The translations under genes and the position numbers were made by a program. Positions 1 through 7,143 of a stretch of DNA of 7,143 nt are shown here, one piece after another (within the stretch, counting starts at the first letter, position 1; each line of letters opens with the position of its first letter). The notes beneath the pieces were generated by a model. That model worked only from the letters and a program-made list of their open reading frames with translations, did no database searches and had not been told where the DNA came from. Location: assembly GCA_937876495.1 (NCBI GenBank), contig CALEGL010000209.1:1-7143 (forward strand), read 5' to 3'. The DNA is from an uncultured Bifidobacterium sp. Lineage in GTDB: Bacteria; Actinomycetota; Actinomycetes; Actinomycetales; Bifidobacteriaceae.

Positions 1-667
1 AGTTGGGGGAGAGCGTGCGGGGGAGGGACGGGAGGGGGTGCCGGGCCGGCCAGGAGGACGTGCGGGAGGGAGGGAAGGTGCGGGCGGGGTCGGCTGTGGA
101 GGGGACGACACGACAGGGGCGGCGGGCGAGGCACGAGGCGTAGACGAGGAGGGAGGCGAAGTACCGGGGGGCGTAGCAGCGGCGGTTCAATGCGGAGTCA
201 AGAACGCGTTCGAAGTGCGCGAATCCACCGTGGAAGGGCATGCGCACGATTCGTCGGGAGTCGGCGAACACCAAGGAGATGTCATCGAAGCGTCTCAGGC
301 TCAGCGACGCGACCATGCACAGGGCGTTGGCCGCCACGGCCCATGCACGCTCCCCGGAGGGGCAGACGCCCGTCATCTCCCGCCCGACGTCCACCAGCAT
401 CCACACGCGGGAGGTCGCCGTCCTCTCTCTGCGGACGACGATCGGGCGACCGGCCCTGGCGCTCGCCTTCCAGTCGATGAGACGCGCCTCATCCTGGACG
501 GTGTACGGGCGGATGTCCATGACGTCTCCCGAACCGCCCGCCCTGCCGGAAGGATGCTCCCCCTCGAGAAGTCCCAGGGCCCGTCGGACGGTCGGTATGC
601 CCAGGGTCGAGCCAAGACGTTCGATGCGGCGGCGGACGGGATCCCCGGGAATCGATCCTTCGCTCAT
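1..667 (-). CDS. DUF58 domain protein, C-terminal part cut by window edge
   Basis: The protein starts at ATG 667 in an ATGA overlap with the moxR stop, so the two are probably translationally coupled. About 222 codons are visible and the 3' end lies outside the window. The DUF58 hallmark is clear at residues 53-71 (RPY then IDWKASAR), followed by GRPIVVRRER and the strand VWMLVDVGREM at about 88-98. That strand sits where many family members have a von Willebrand A-like DxSxS metal site; here it reads DVGRE, so metal binding looks lost. DUF58 proteins are usually encoded next to MoxR ATPases and are thought to be their partners in assembling or activating other proteins; the exact function is not known. 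From about residue 163 (bases 1-180) the frame stays open, but the protein turns rich in Pro, Ser and Arg with almost no acidic residues or Gly, while the DNA becomes extremely G-rich on the plus strand. This tail should not be trusted without checking. Confidence 0.88.
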   Translation of the reverse strand, partial: MSEGSIPGDPVRRRIERLGSTLGIPTVRRALGLLEGEHPSGRAGGSGDVMDIRPYTVQDEARLIDWKASARAGRPIVVRRERTATSRVWMLVDVGREMTGVCPSGERAWAVAANALCMVASLSLRRFDDISLVFADSRRIVRMPFHGGFAHFERVLDSALNRRCYAPRYFASLLVYASCLARRPCRVVPSTADPARTFPPSRTSSWPARHPLPSLPRTLSPN

Positions 668-1686
668 GGGACGGGGACCGCCTCGATGACGTCATCGATG
701 ACCTCGTCGGTCCTGACGCCGTCCGCCAGCGCCTCGAAGGTGAGCAGGATGCGGTGCCGCAGCACGTCATGAGCGAAACGTCGCACGTCCTCGGGGATGA
801 CGTAGTCGCGTCCCGACAGCAGGGCCGTGGCCTGGGCCGTGCGCACCAGCGCGATGGAGGCACGGGGACTTGCGCCGAGACGCACGCGCTCCGACAGTCC
901 CTTGACCGGATTCGGGCCCCCGCCTCGGGTGGTCCAGGCGATACCCACCGCGTAGTCGGCTATGGCGTCCGACACGTGGATGCCGCGAGTGGCCCTTCGG
1001 AGGAACGTCACATCGTCCAGTGACACCGTGTCCTGCCCCAGGGAGGCCGGGTCGACCGAGTCGGAGGGGCGCTTCGACAGCATCGTGAGCATGCGGCGCT
1101 CCTCCTCGGGCGTGGGATAGGTCATGACGGTCTTCATCGTGAAGCGGTCCATCTGCGCCTCGGGCAGGGGGAAGGTCCCCTCCTCTTCGATGGGGTTCTC
1201 CGTGGCGATGACCATGAACGGTGATGGCAGGGCGATGCGCTCGCCGCCGATCGTCGTGGCGCCCTCGGCCATGGCCTCGAGCATGGCGGACTGCGTCTTG
1301 GCGTTGGACCGGTTGATTTCGTCGAGAAGCACGATGTTCGCATGGATCGGACCCGTGCGCGTGACGAAGCGCTGCGAGGCGAAATCGAAGATCTGGGTGC
1401 CCACGAGGTCGGAGGGCATGAGGTCGGGCGTGCACTGCACGCGCCGGAAGGTGCCGGACACCGATGCCGCCAGCGTCTGGGCGGCCGTCGTCTTCGCCAG
1501 ACCCGGAACGGATTCGATGAGGATGTGTCCGGAGGCGGCAAGGGTGACGATCAGCGCCTCGCGCAGATTCGTCTGTCCCACCAGAGTGCGGGTGAACCGG
1601 GTGCGGAGCCGGTCGGCGATGGAGTCCGCACGGCGCAGATCGTCCGGGGCCGGTCCCGGCGTTCCCGTCCCTTCGGCGGTGTTCAT
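664..1686 (-). CDS. MoxR-family AAA+ ATPase
   Basis: A 340-residue MoxR-type AAA+ ATPase, expected to be a cytosolic chaperone-like ATPase that remodels or activates partner proteins, often with DUF58 and von Willebrand A proteins. Visible motifs are the MoxR-style Walker A (ESVPGLAKTT, residues 58-67, Lys65), Walker B (IVLLDEINR, Asp122/Glu123), the sensor 1 region (ATENPIEEEGT, Asn164; many relatives have ATQNP) followed by LPEAQMDRF, and a late GASPRA motif in the lid. ATG 1686 is chosen because AAGGTG lies 3 bases upstream and residue 1 begins a typical short N-terminal tail. An in-frame ATG at 1731 would add 15 residues but has only a weak GAGAG at longer spacing. The gene overlaps the downstream DUF58 gene by four bases. 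It is preceded by a 159-bp gap holding a TACAAT box and an inverted repeat resembling CIRCE, which suggests its own regulated promoter rather than read-through from ung. Confidence 0.95.
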   Translation of the reverse strand: MNTAEGTGTPGPAPDDLRRADSIADRLRTRFTRTLVGQTNLREALIVTLAASGHILIESVPGLAKTTAAQTLAASVSGTFRRVQCTPDLMPSDLVGTQIFDFASQRFVTRTGPIHANIVLLDEINRSNAKTQSAMLEAMAEGATTIGGERIALPSPFMVIATENPIEEEGTFPLPEAQMDRFTMKTVMTYPTPEEERRMLTMLSKRPSDSVDPASLGQDTVSLDDVTFLRRATRGIHVSDAIADYAVGIAWTTRGGGPNPVKGLSERVRLGASPRASIALVRTAQATALLSGRDYVIPEDVRRFAHDVLRHRILLTFEALADGVRTDEVIDDVIEAVPVP

Positions 1687-1770
1687 AGGCACCTTCGTTT
1701 CGGGGAATGGAGGCTGGGGGGAAAGGGTCATGGCGTCACGCTCTCGTTGTCGGTCGGGTATCGCCCCTGT

Positions 1771-1797
1771 ATGGCACTGACATGGTCGGAGTGCCAT
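1771..1797. promoter_or_regulatory. CIRCE-like inverted repeat (possible HrcA operator) upstream of moxR
   Basis: The arms ATGGCACT and AGTGCCAT form a perfect 8-bp inverted repeat. In the 9-9-9 layout of CIRCE it reads ATGGCACTG-N9-GAGTGCCAT, against the consensus TTAGCACTC-N9-GAGTGCTAA, giving 13 of 18 arm matches. Read on the minus strand (the moxR sense strand) it matches the first groEL CIRCE of this window at 20 of 27 positions, including 11 in a row. It overlaps the last bases of the probable moxR -10 box, a position where a bound repressor would block transcription. Binding of HrcA is inferred. The repeat could instead be the site of another dimeric regulator. Confidence 0.5.
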
Positions 1798-1801
1798 TGT
1801 A
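1796..1801 (-). promoter_or_regulatory. Probable -10 box for the moxR-DUF58 operon
   Basis: TACAAT on the minus strand matches the sigma-70 -10 consensus TATAAT at 5 of 6 positions and lies about 110 bases upstream of the moxR start. No convincing -35 hexamer is seen 16-19 bases upstream, where GACGGG-like sequence occurs. The support is the box itself and its overlap with the inverted repeat. Confidence 0.4.
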
Positions 1802-1815
1802 GCCGGCGGTGGAGA

Positions 1816-1844
1816 GGGCCCGTCCGCCATCCGCGACGGGTCCC
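1816..1844 (-). terminator. GC-rich hairpin just after ung, possible terminator
   Basis: Arms 1816-1824 (GGGCCCGTC) and 1835-1844 (GACGGGTCCC) pair over 9 bp with one bulged base and a 10-base loop. The stem begins two bases past the ung stop codon. No T-run follows on the minus strand, so it would be a weak or factor-assisted terminator. It could also only stabilise the ung mRNA end. Confidence 0.35.
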
Positions 1845-1845
1845 A

Positions 1846-2589
1846 TCAGTCCGCGGATGGGAGACTCCAGTCCACGGGCGCGGCTCCCATGGACAGGAGG
1901 GCCGCATTGGCGCGGGAGAAGGGACGCGAACCGAAGAATCCGTGGGATGCGGATAGGGGGCTGGGATGTGCCGAGGCGATGATGGCGGCATGGGTGAGCA
2001 GAGGGGCCAGACTCCGAGCGTTTCGCCCCCAGAGAATCGCGACGAGCGGCCTGGGACGGCCCTGGGCGTCGACGCGGGCGTCCAGGGCTCGGATCGCGGC
2101 CTCGGTCACATCCTCCCAGCCCTTGCCCTGATGGCTGTTGGGGCGCCCCACCTGCACGGTCAGGCATCTGTTGAGCAGCATCACGCCGCGTCTCGTCCAG
2201 GGGGTCAGGTCGCCGTTGGCGGGCATGGGCGCATGGAGGTCGTCGCACATCTCCCGGAAGATGTTTCTCAGACTCGCGGGAAGAGGATGGACGTCCGGGG
2301 CCACGCAGAAGCTCAGACCCACGGGATGGCCGGGCGTGGGATAGGGGTCCTGCCCCACGATGAGCACCTGGATGGAGTCGAAGGGGATGGTGAAGGCGCG
2401 CAGGATGTTGCGCGATGCCGGCAGCCAGGGGCGTCCCGCGGCGTTCTCGGCGCGGAGGAAGTCGCCCATCCGGTGGATGGTCGGCTCGACGTCGGCCAAG
2501 GCCTTCGCCCAGCCGGGATCCATGAGCTCGCTGATCGGTCTGATGCGTGATGCCGTCACCCGGCCCACCGTAGGGGCATGTCTCGTCAT
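1846..2589 (-). CDS. ung: Uracil-DNA glycosylase, family 1
   Basis: This base-excision repair enzyme cleaves uracil from DNA arising from cytosine deamination or dUTP misincorporation. All family 1 motifs are present: the catalytic water-activating loop [10 protein letters not shown] (residues 79-88, Asp81), [11 protein letters not shown] followed by [20 protein letters not shown], and the DNA-intercalating loop [18 protein letters not shown] (His208). The sixth residue of the first motif is Pro where E. coli has His, a form I recall as usual in actinobacteria. ATG 2589 gives 247 residues, slightly longer than the usual ~225. ATGs at 2646 and 2658 are in frame but would add an unconserved Arg/Pro-rich leader. 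No upstream ATG has a good Shine-Dalgarno, so the start is uncertain and a leaderless or short-leader mRNA is possible. It is divergent from the LytR_C gene and ends 159 bp before moxR. Confidence 0.95.
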   Translation of the reverse strand: MTRHAPTVGRVTASRIRPISELMDPGWAKALADVEPTIHRMGDFLRAENAAGRPWLPASRNILRAFTIPFDSIQVLIVGQDPYPTPGHPVGLSFCVAPDVHPLPASLRNIFREMCDDLHAPMPANGDLTPWTRRGVMLLNRCLTVQVGRPNSHQGKGWEDVTEAAIRALDARVDAQGRPRPLVAILWGRNARSLAPLLTHAAIIASAHPSPLSASHGFFGSRPFSRANAALLSMGAAPVDWSLPSAD

Positions 2590-2647
2590 CGCGCATGGAG
2601 GTGCCCGGCCATGCCGTAGACGTACCTGTGGATGTACCGTGGACATG

Positions 2648-2720
2648 GGGAAGACCATCCCCGTCAGAAGGACCGGGCGCGATAGACTTCGACGGTCGGT
2701 GCAGTGAAGGGAAGACCATC
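2648..2720 (+). repeat. 12-bp direct repeat pair in the ung/LytR_C intergenic region
   Basis: GGGAAGACCATC occurs at 2648-2659 and again at 2709-2720, exactly 61 bases apart. The second copy abuts the ATG of the LytR_C gene and includes its ribosome-binding region. The first lies in the divergent upstream region of ung. Just left of it is an imperfect doubling of GTACC-TGTGGAT / GTACC-GTGGACA. Function is unknown: the pair could be a regulatory site or the trace of a small duplication. Confidence 0.4.
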
Positions 2721-3380
2721 ATGGCGCGTAGGCAGTCCACATCCGGCGTCGCAGACAGGGACGTGTTCGATGATCCCCCGGAGGGTCCCGTGGGGGTGCA
2801 TCGGGGGTCGAGGTCATGGGTGGTGAGGATCGCGCCCGTGGTCATCGCCTTCCTCGTGGCGGCGCTCGTCGGACTCGTCGTATGGGGGACGGTCTCCGGA
2901 CAGGCCTCCAGACTGATGTCCCTGGCGGGCGGATCCTCGTCCTCCTCCGTGGCGTCGACGGCGGCGTCGTCTTCGTCATCCTCCGCCGCGGCCTCCTCGT
3001 CCTCTGCTTCGTCCTCCGCGACGGCTTCCGCATCCTCCGCCGATGCCTCCTCGTCCTCCGCGACGGACGAATCGTCGTCCCCGTCGTCCTCGTCGTCCTC
3101 CGCCTCCCAGGCCGTCAACAAATCCACGTCGGTCCGGGTCGTCAACGCCACGAGCGTGACCGGATACGCGGCGCGCAAGGCCGCGGTGCTCACGGAGGCG
3201 GGATACACCAGCGTCGTCGCAGCCAATCCGAGCGGGTCGACGCCTTCACAGACCGTGGTGTGGTATCAGAACGAGACGGATGAGGCCACGGCCCAGGACG
3301 TCGCCAGCAGGCTGGGGATCTCTTCGGTCAAGCAGATGTCCGGCCTCTCGGCTCCGATTGTCGTGGTTCTGCTCAGCTAG
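2721..3380 (+). CDS. Membrane-anchored LytR_C-domain protein with Ser/Ala linker
   Basis: A 219-residue protein of unknown function, probably displayed outside the membrane. A charged N-terminal stretch (residues 1-33) precedes one transmembrane helix at about 34-56 (VVRIAPVVIAFLVAALVG). A Ser/Ala linker follows at about 70-130 with few other residues. Then comes an ~85-residue C-terminal domain (135-219) beginning VRVVNATSVTGYAARKAAVL and ending in IVVVLLS, the pattern of the LytR_C domain (LytR cell envelope-related transcriptional attenuator, C-terminal). In LytR-CpsA-Psr proteins this domain follows the catalytic part. Here it stands alone, so ligase activity toward wall polymers is not expected; a wall-associated or protein-binding role is inference. 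ATG 2721 is chosen because GAAGGGAAG lies 5' of it and the first residues (MARRQ) suit a membrane protein. Upstream in-frame codons have no such support. Confidence 0.85.
   Translation: MARRQSTSGVADRDVFDDPPEGPVGVHRGSRSWVVRIAPVVIAFLVAALVGLVVWGTVSGQASRLMSLAGGSSSSSVASTAASSSSSSAAASSSSASSSATASASSADASSSSATDESSSPSSSSSSASQAVNKSTSVRVVNATSVTGYAARKAAVLTEAGYTSVVAANPSGSTPSQTVVWYQNETDEATAQDVASRLGISSVKQMSGLSAPIVVVLLS
2928..3110 (+). repeat. Low-complexity TCC/TCG/GCC triplet tract encoding the Ser/Ala linker
   Basis: About 60 codons, nearly all Ser (TCC, TCG) or Ala (GCC, GCG), form an irregular trinucleotide tract. It keeps the reading frame and varies its codons, which argues for selection on the protein rather than recent slippage. 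Such a tract is likely to differ in length between strains. Confidence 0.85.
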
Positions 3381-3435
3381 AAGCGCATCGGTCGAATGCC
3401 GTCGCGGCCATCCGGCTGACGGGGTTCCGTGTTCT

Positions 3436-3459
3436 CCCCGCGGACCGGGATGTCCGGGG
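3436..3459 (+). terminator. Weak hairpin after the LytR_C gene
   Basis: CCCC-GC-GGAC (3436-3445) pairs with GTCCGGGG (3452-3459), giving 8 bp with a two-base bulge and a 6-base loop, about 55 bases past the stop codon. No T-run follows directly, so intrinsic termination would be poor. The rest of the 257-bp gap to cspA holds no gene that I can see. Confidence 0.3.
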
Positions 3460-3548
3460 TGTTCCGGTCGAGTTCGCAATCGACGGTCAGATTCCGGTTC
3501 TCGATATCCGCGTTGGCCATGAGGCGGCGTTTCTTCCCTTTTTATCTG

Positions 3549-3554
3549 TATACT
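3549..3554 (+). promoter_or_regulatory. Probable -10 box of cspA
   Basis: TATACT (5 of 6 to TATAAT) lies in the only clearly AT-rich patch of the gap. It would give a leader of roughly 75-80 bases before the cspA ATG, fitting the long untranslated leaders known for cold-shock mRNAs. A -35 match is poor. Confidence 0.5.
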
Positions 3555-3637
3555 GAGTCACGCCGCGAGATGGTGAGCGCGAAATTGGTCGGACTCTTCT
3601 GTATGTCTGTGCGGTGCTCGAATGAGGGATGATTGCA

Positions 3638-3841
3638 ATGGCACAAGGTACCGTGAAGTTTTTCAATGATCAGAAGGGCTATGGATTCATCAGCCCCGAC
3701 GACGGCGGAGAGGACGTTTTCGTCCATTACTCGGCCATCCAGGGCGAGGGTCATCGGACCCTGCATGAGAACGACCGGGTCGAGTACGAGTCCGAGAAGA
3801 GCCCGAAGGGCCTTCAGGCGACCACGGTGAAGCGCATCTGA
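3638..3841 (+). CDS. cspA: Cold-shock protein, CspA family
   Basis: A complete 67-residue single cold-shock domain protein that binds single-stranded RNA and DNA and acts as an RNA chaperone, aiding translation and transcription at low temperature or during growth shifts. It opens with the family's [10 protein letters not shown]. The RNP1 motif is KGYGFI (residues 13-18) and RNP2 is VFVHY (27-31), with the aromatic residues that stack on bases in place. An in-frame ATG at 3629 is rejected because GAGGG sits directly against it, whereas it is about 10 bases from ATG 3638 and the family starts there. The gene stands alone with its own promoter and a strong terminator, so groEL is transcribed separately. 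Confidence 0.96.
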   Translation: MAQGTVKFFNDQKGYGFISPDDGGEDVFVHYSAIQGEGHRTLHENDRVEYESEKSPKGLQATTVKRI

Positions 3842-3850
3842 TTCGTCTAG

Positions 3851-3870
3851 GACCGTCCTTCGGGGTGGTC
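3851..3870 (+). other. UUCG-loop hairpin in the cspA 3' region
   Basis: GACCGTCC (3851-3858) pairs with GGGTGGTC (3863-3870), with two G-U wobbles, closing a UUCG tetraloop, one of the most stable RNA loops. It lies directly before the intrinsic terminator and may protect the mRNA 3' end or assist termination. Confidence 0.5.
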
Positions 3871-3872
3871 GG

Positions 3873-3907
3873 GCCCGACGTCCGCAAGGACGTCGGGCTT
3901 TTTCTTG
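3873..3907 (+). terminator. Intrinsic terminator of cspA
   Basis: An 11-bp perfect stem (GCCCGACGTCC with GGACGTCGGGC) has a GCAA tetraloop at 3884-3887 and runs into CTTTTTCTTG. This is a textbook rho-independent terminator about 30 bases after the cspA stop. Confidence 0.92.
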
Positions 3908-3983
3908 TGCCAATCCGGCCGGGATGGGATCGCCCGGGCCCGCGTGGGCGCAGTCATGCCCACGGCGCAATCGACGCGTCGTG

Positions 3984-4010
3984 TTGGCACTCCGATGGTG
4001 TGAGTGCTAA
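3984..4010 (+). promoter_or_regulatory. CIRCE operator 1 (HrcA binding site) of groEL
   Basis: TTGGCACTC-N9-GAGTGCTAA matches the CIRCE consensus TTAGCACTC-N9-GAGTGCTAA at 17 of 18 arm positions. HrcA binds CIRCE and represses chaperone genes; heat or misfolded protein titrates GroEL away and relieves or imposes this control. hrcA itself is not in the window. Confidence 0.95.
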
Positions 4011-4012
4011 TC
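3984..4012 (+). promoter_or_regulatory. Probable groEL promoter embedded in CIRCE
   Basis: TTGGCA (3984-3989, 5 of 6 to TTGACA) is followed after 16 bases by GCTAAT (4006-4011) or after 17 by CTAATC. The two CIRCE arms would supply the -35 and -10, so a bound repressor would occlude RNA polymerase. The exact -10 is uncertain. Confidence 0.45.
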
Positions 4013-4018
4013 TCGCGT

Positions 4019-5751
<1,733 letters not shown>

Positions 5752-5814
5752 GCCAGGTCGGACGCTTCGGTGGACATTCCCGAGGGGCCGTACGCGGTTC
5801 CTGACGGATGCACG

Positions 5815-5856
5815 TGACGGAGGGCCGTATCCCTTGCGGGATACGGCCCTCCGTCA
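5815..5856 (+). terminator. Intrinsic terminator of groEL
   Basis: A perfect 19-bp stem, arms 5815-5833 and 5838-5856 (TGACGGAGGGCC... with its complement), has a TTGC loop. It lies about 65 bases after the groEL stop and is followed by a loose T-rich stretch ending in GGCTTTTG. The minus strand has no T-run after the stem, so it mainly serves groEL. The next 150 bases up to the WXG100 stop hold no gene I can support. Confidence 0.88.
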
Positions 5857-6006
5857 TTGTCGTCGTGGCTTTTGTTCTCGCTATCGCCCGGGATCTCGAA
5901 CCGTCGTCGTCATCGGCCCTCGCCGTCCATCATCGTCGGCCGGAGGGCGACGGAATCATCTCGGCGGTCGGGTGCCGTGATCTCCTCGCCCGCGGCCTTC
6001 ATGGAT

Positions 6007-6300
6007 TCAGGACCCCGAGAACAGACGCGATGCCTGGGTCTCCGCGTCGGCGTAGACGTCCGACGCCTGGGACAGAGCCCGCTGGATGGATTCGAGGGAC
6101 TGCTCCATCTGCTGCTGCGCTGCCCTCCACTGGGTGACCACGGATCCGAACTGGCTGGCGGCACCTCCCCTCCATGCGTTCTGAAGACCAGTGAGATTCG
6201 CGTACATCCCGTTGACGGCGTCGCGAATCGATGACACCGAAGCGCTGACGGCCGCGCTGGACGCGCGCAGATGCTCGGAATCGACCTGGAACTGTGGCAT
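6007..6300 (-). CDS. WXG100 / ESAT-6-like secreted protein
   Basis: A 97-residue protein of the WXG100 superfamily: small helical-hairpin proteins exported by type VII (ESX-like) secretion. The central turn motif is WRG (residues 43-45) in NAWRGGAASQF, flanked by two amphipathic helices rich in Ala, Ser and Gln. Near the C-terminus, YADAE (83-87) fits the YxxxD/E export signal of type VII substrates. ATG 6300 is preceded by GAAGGGAGAG at about 5 bases spacing; an in-frame ATG at 6342 is less well placed. No partner WXG100 gene or EccC/EssC-type ATPase is visible, so export is inferred. It converges on groEL and is divergent from the TPM gene, with 74 bp between the starts. Confidence 0.9.
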   Translation of the reverse strand: MPQFQVDSEHLRASSAAVSASVSSIRDAVNGMYANLTGLQNAWRGGAASQFGSVVTQWRAAQQQMEQSLESIQRALSQASDVYADAETQASRLFSGS

Positions 6301-6374
6301 GTCGTCTCTCCCTTCACGGAGGATGTTCTGGATGCGCGGCACGGTAGAGAAGACCGGCCGCTAAGGTGGAGGCT

Positions 6375-7143
6375 ATGATCTGGACTCGCGGAGAGCGGAG
6401 GCATGCTTCGGCTGTGGTCGATGGCGGCCACGCCGAGGGGCATCCCCGGGGGGCGGGACGATCGGCGGCACGGCCGTTTCGGACATGGATCCCGGACCGG
6501 AACATCCCAGTGTCTCTCATCGTTGTGGCTCTGATCCTGGCATCGGTGGCATCCGTCTTCGCGGCCGCCTCGGGCATGCCGGCGGTGGCGGCGACGGAGA
6601 CCGGATCCGAGACGACGCTCAGCGACGACATCACCGACACCGAGAATCTCCTCGGGTCGGACTTCTCCACGGTGAGCGACGCCATAGCCAGGACGAAGCG
6701 GACCACCGGCGTCTCGGTGAGGCTGCTGTACGTGTCGAGCTTCGGAACCGAGACGTCGCCCTCCGCCTGGGCGGCCGATCTGCTCGAGTCTCTCGAGCCC
6801 CCGGCGAACACGGTGCTGCTGGCCGTGGCGTCCTCCGACGGCAACCTCGTGGTGGCGGTCTCGTCGAATTCGGATTCCTGGCTGCGCAGCCAGGCCACGG
6901 TGGACGACCTGTCGGCGGCCGCCCTGAAGCCGTTGGTCAAGGGGGACGACCCCGACTGGTCGGGGTCGGCATTGGCGATGATGTCCGAGATCTCGACGCG
7001 GAAGGCGACGGCGACCTCGTCACGCACCCGCGTCATCGGCAGCGTCGCGATGGGCGTGGTGCTGGTCGTTCTGGTGGTGCTCGGCGTCGTGCTGACGCTG
7101 TGTAGACGTCGTTCCTCGCATCATTCGAGGGGCGGACGACGTC
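6375..7143 (+). CDS. TPM-domain membrane protein, C-terminus cut by window edge
   Basis: An open frame of 256 codons runs to the window edge. ATG 6375 lies just after AAGGTGGAGG, a strong ribosome-binding site. A 43-residue Arg/His/Gly-rich leader precedes a hydrophobic segment at about 44-66 (IPVSLIVVALILASVASVF), likely a signal peptide or anchor ending near MPAVAA. The extracytoplasmic part (about 75-200) has the TPM fold pattern: an N-terminal helix, TTGVSVRLLYVSSFG, a Trp-containing helix (AWAADLLESL), then TVLLAVASSDGNLVVAVSS. A second transmembrane segment at about 220-243 (VLVVLVVLGVVLTL) is followed by a basic, His-rich tail. TPM domains occur in envelope proteins and in a plant thylakoid phosphatase; no enzymatic role is claimed here. 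The long basic leader is unusual and a later start cannot be excluded, though none has a comparable ribosome-binding site. Confidence 0.8.
   Translation, partial: MIWTRGERRHASAVVDGGHAEGHPRGAGRSAARPFRTWIPDRNIPVSLIVVALILASVASVFAAASGMPAVAATETGSETTLSDDITDTENLLGSDFSTVSDAIARTKRTTGVSVRLLYVSSFGTETSPSAWAADLLESLEPPANTVLLAVASSDGNLVVAVSSNSDSWLRSQATVDDLSAAALKPLVKGDDPDWSGSALAMMSEISTRKATATSSRTRVIGSVAMGVVLVVLVVLGVVLTLCRRRSSHHSRGGRR

Noticed and set aside
202..211. GAACGCGTTC palindrome resembling an SOS (LexA) half-site pair
   Set aside because: The actinobacterial LexA box needs GAAC and GTTC separated by four bases; here they are two apart and inside the DUF58 coding region.
38..772. Plus-strand open frame over the DUF58 gene
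   Set aside because: Gly/Arg-rich translation without motifs; the minus strand carries the DUF58 hallmark and the ATGA overlap with moxR.
2683..2688. TAGACT as a -10 box for the LytR_C gene
   Set aside because: Only 4 of 6 consensus matches, no -35 at suitable spacing, and such matches are common by chance.
1736..3226. Long minus-strand open frame with an acidic Asp/Glu-rich stretch
   Set aside because: It is the antisense of the Ser/Ala linker and of ung in another frame; high GC keeps it open and the true genes there have clear family motifs.
5900..5960. Possible hairpin (GCCCTC ... GAGGGC) as a terminator for the WXG100 gene
   Set aside because: Only about six base pairs with a large loop and no T-run on the minus strand; too weak to call.

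Overview
This window looks like chromosomal DNA of a high-GC actinobacterium, most likely a Bifidobacterium or a close relative in the Bifidobacteriaceae. The evidence is the gene set and order: a stand-alone groEL with HrcA/CIRCE control and no groES beside it, a cspA-type cold-shock gene just upstream, a membrane-anchored LytR_C-domain protein, family 1 uracil-DNA glycosylase, and a MoxR/DUF58 gene pair. I recall this order from bifidobacterial genomes but could not check it here. The window is mostly ordinary core genome. I see no mobile element, tRNA, rRNA or CRISPR.

Layout. On the minus strand at the left lie a DUF58 protein (1-667, running off the edge), a MoxR-type AAA+ ATPase (664-1686, overlapping DUF58 by an ATGA) and ung (1846-2589). 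On the plus strand follow a LytR_C-domain membrane protein with a long Ser/Ala linker (2721-3380), cspA (3638-3841) with a strong terminator, and groEL (4120-5751) with two tandem CIRCE operators upstream and a 19-bp terminator stem downstream. A WXG100/ESAT-6-like gene (6007-6300, minus) converges on groEL. A TPM-domain membrane protein (6375 to the edge, plus) is divergent from the WXG100 gene.

How the genes work together. MoxR plus DUF58 is a conserved ATPase/partner pair thought to act in maturation or activation of protein complexes. groEL and cspA are stress genes that are each separately terminated. The other genes are independent housekeeping or envelope functions.

Two things deserve a second look. 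First, a perfect 8-bp-arm inverted repeat overlaps the probable -10 box of moxR (1771-1797). It looks like a degenerate copy of the groEL CIRCE operator and matches the window's own CIRCE at 20 of 27 positions by hand alignment, which hints that HrcA may also control moxR-DUF58. Second, the first ~180 bases are extremely G-rich on the plus strand, with G density falling away from the edge. The DUF58 reading frame stays open there but its protein sequence becomes Pro/Ser/Arg-rich and unlike the rest, which may be a sequence-quality artefact at a contig end or a truly diverged tail.
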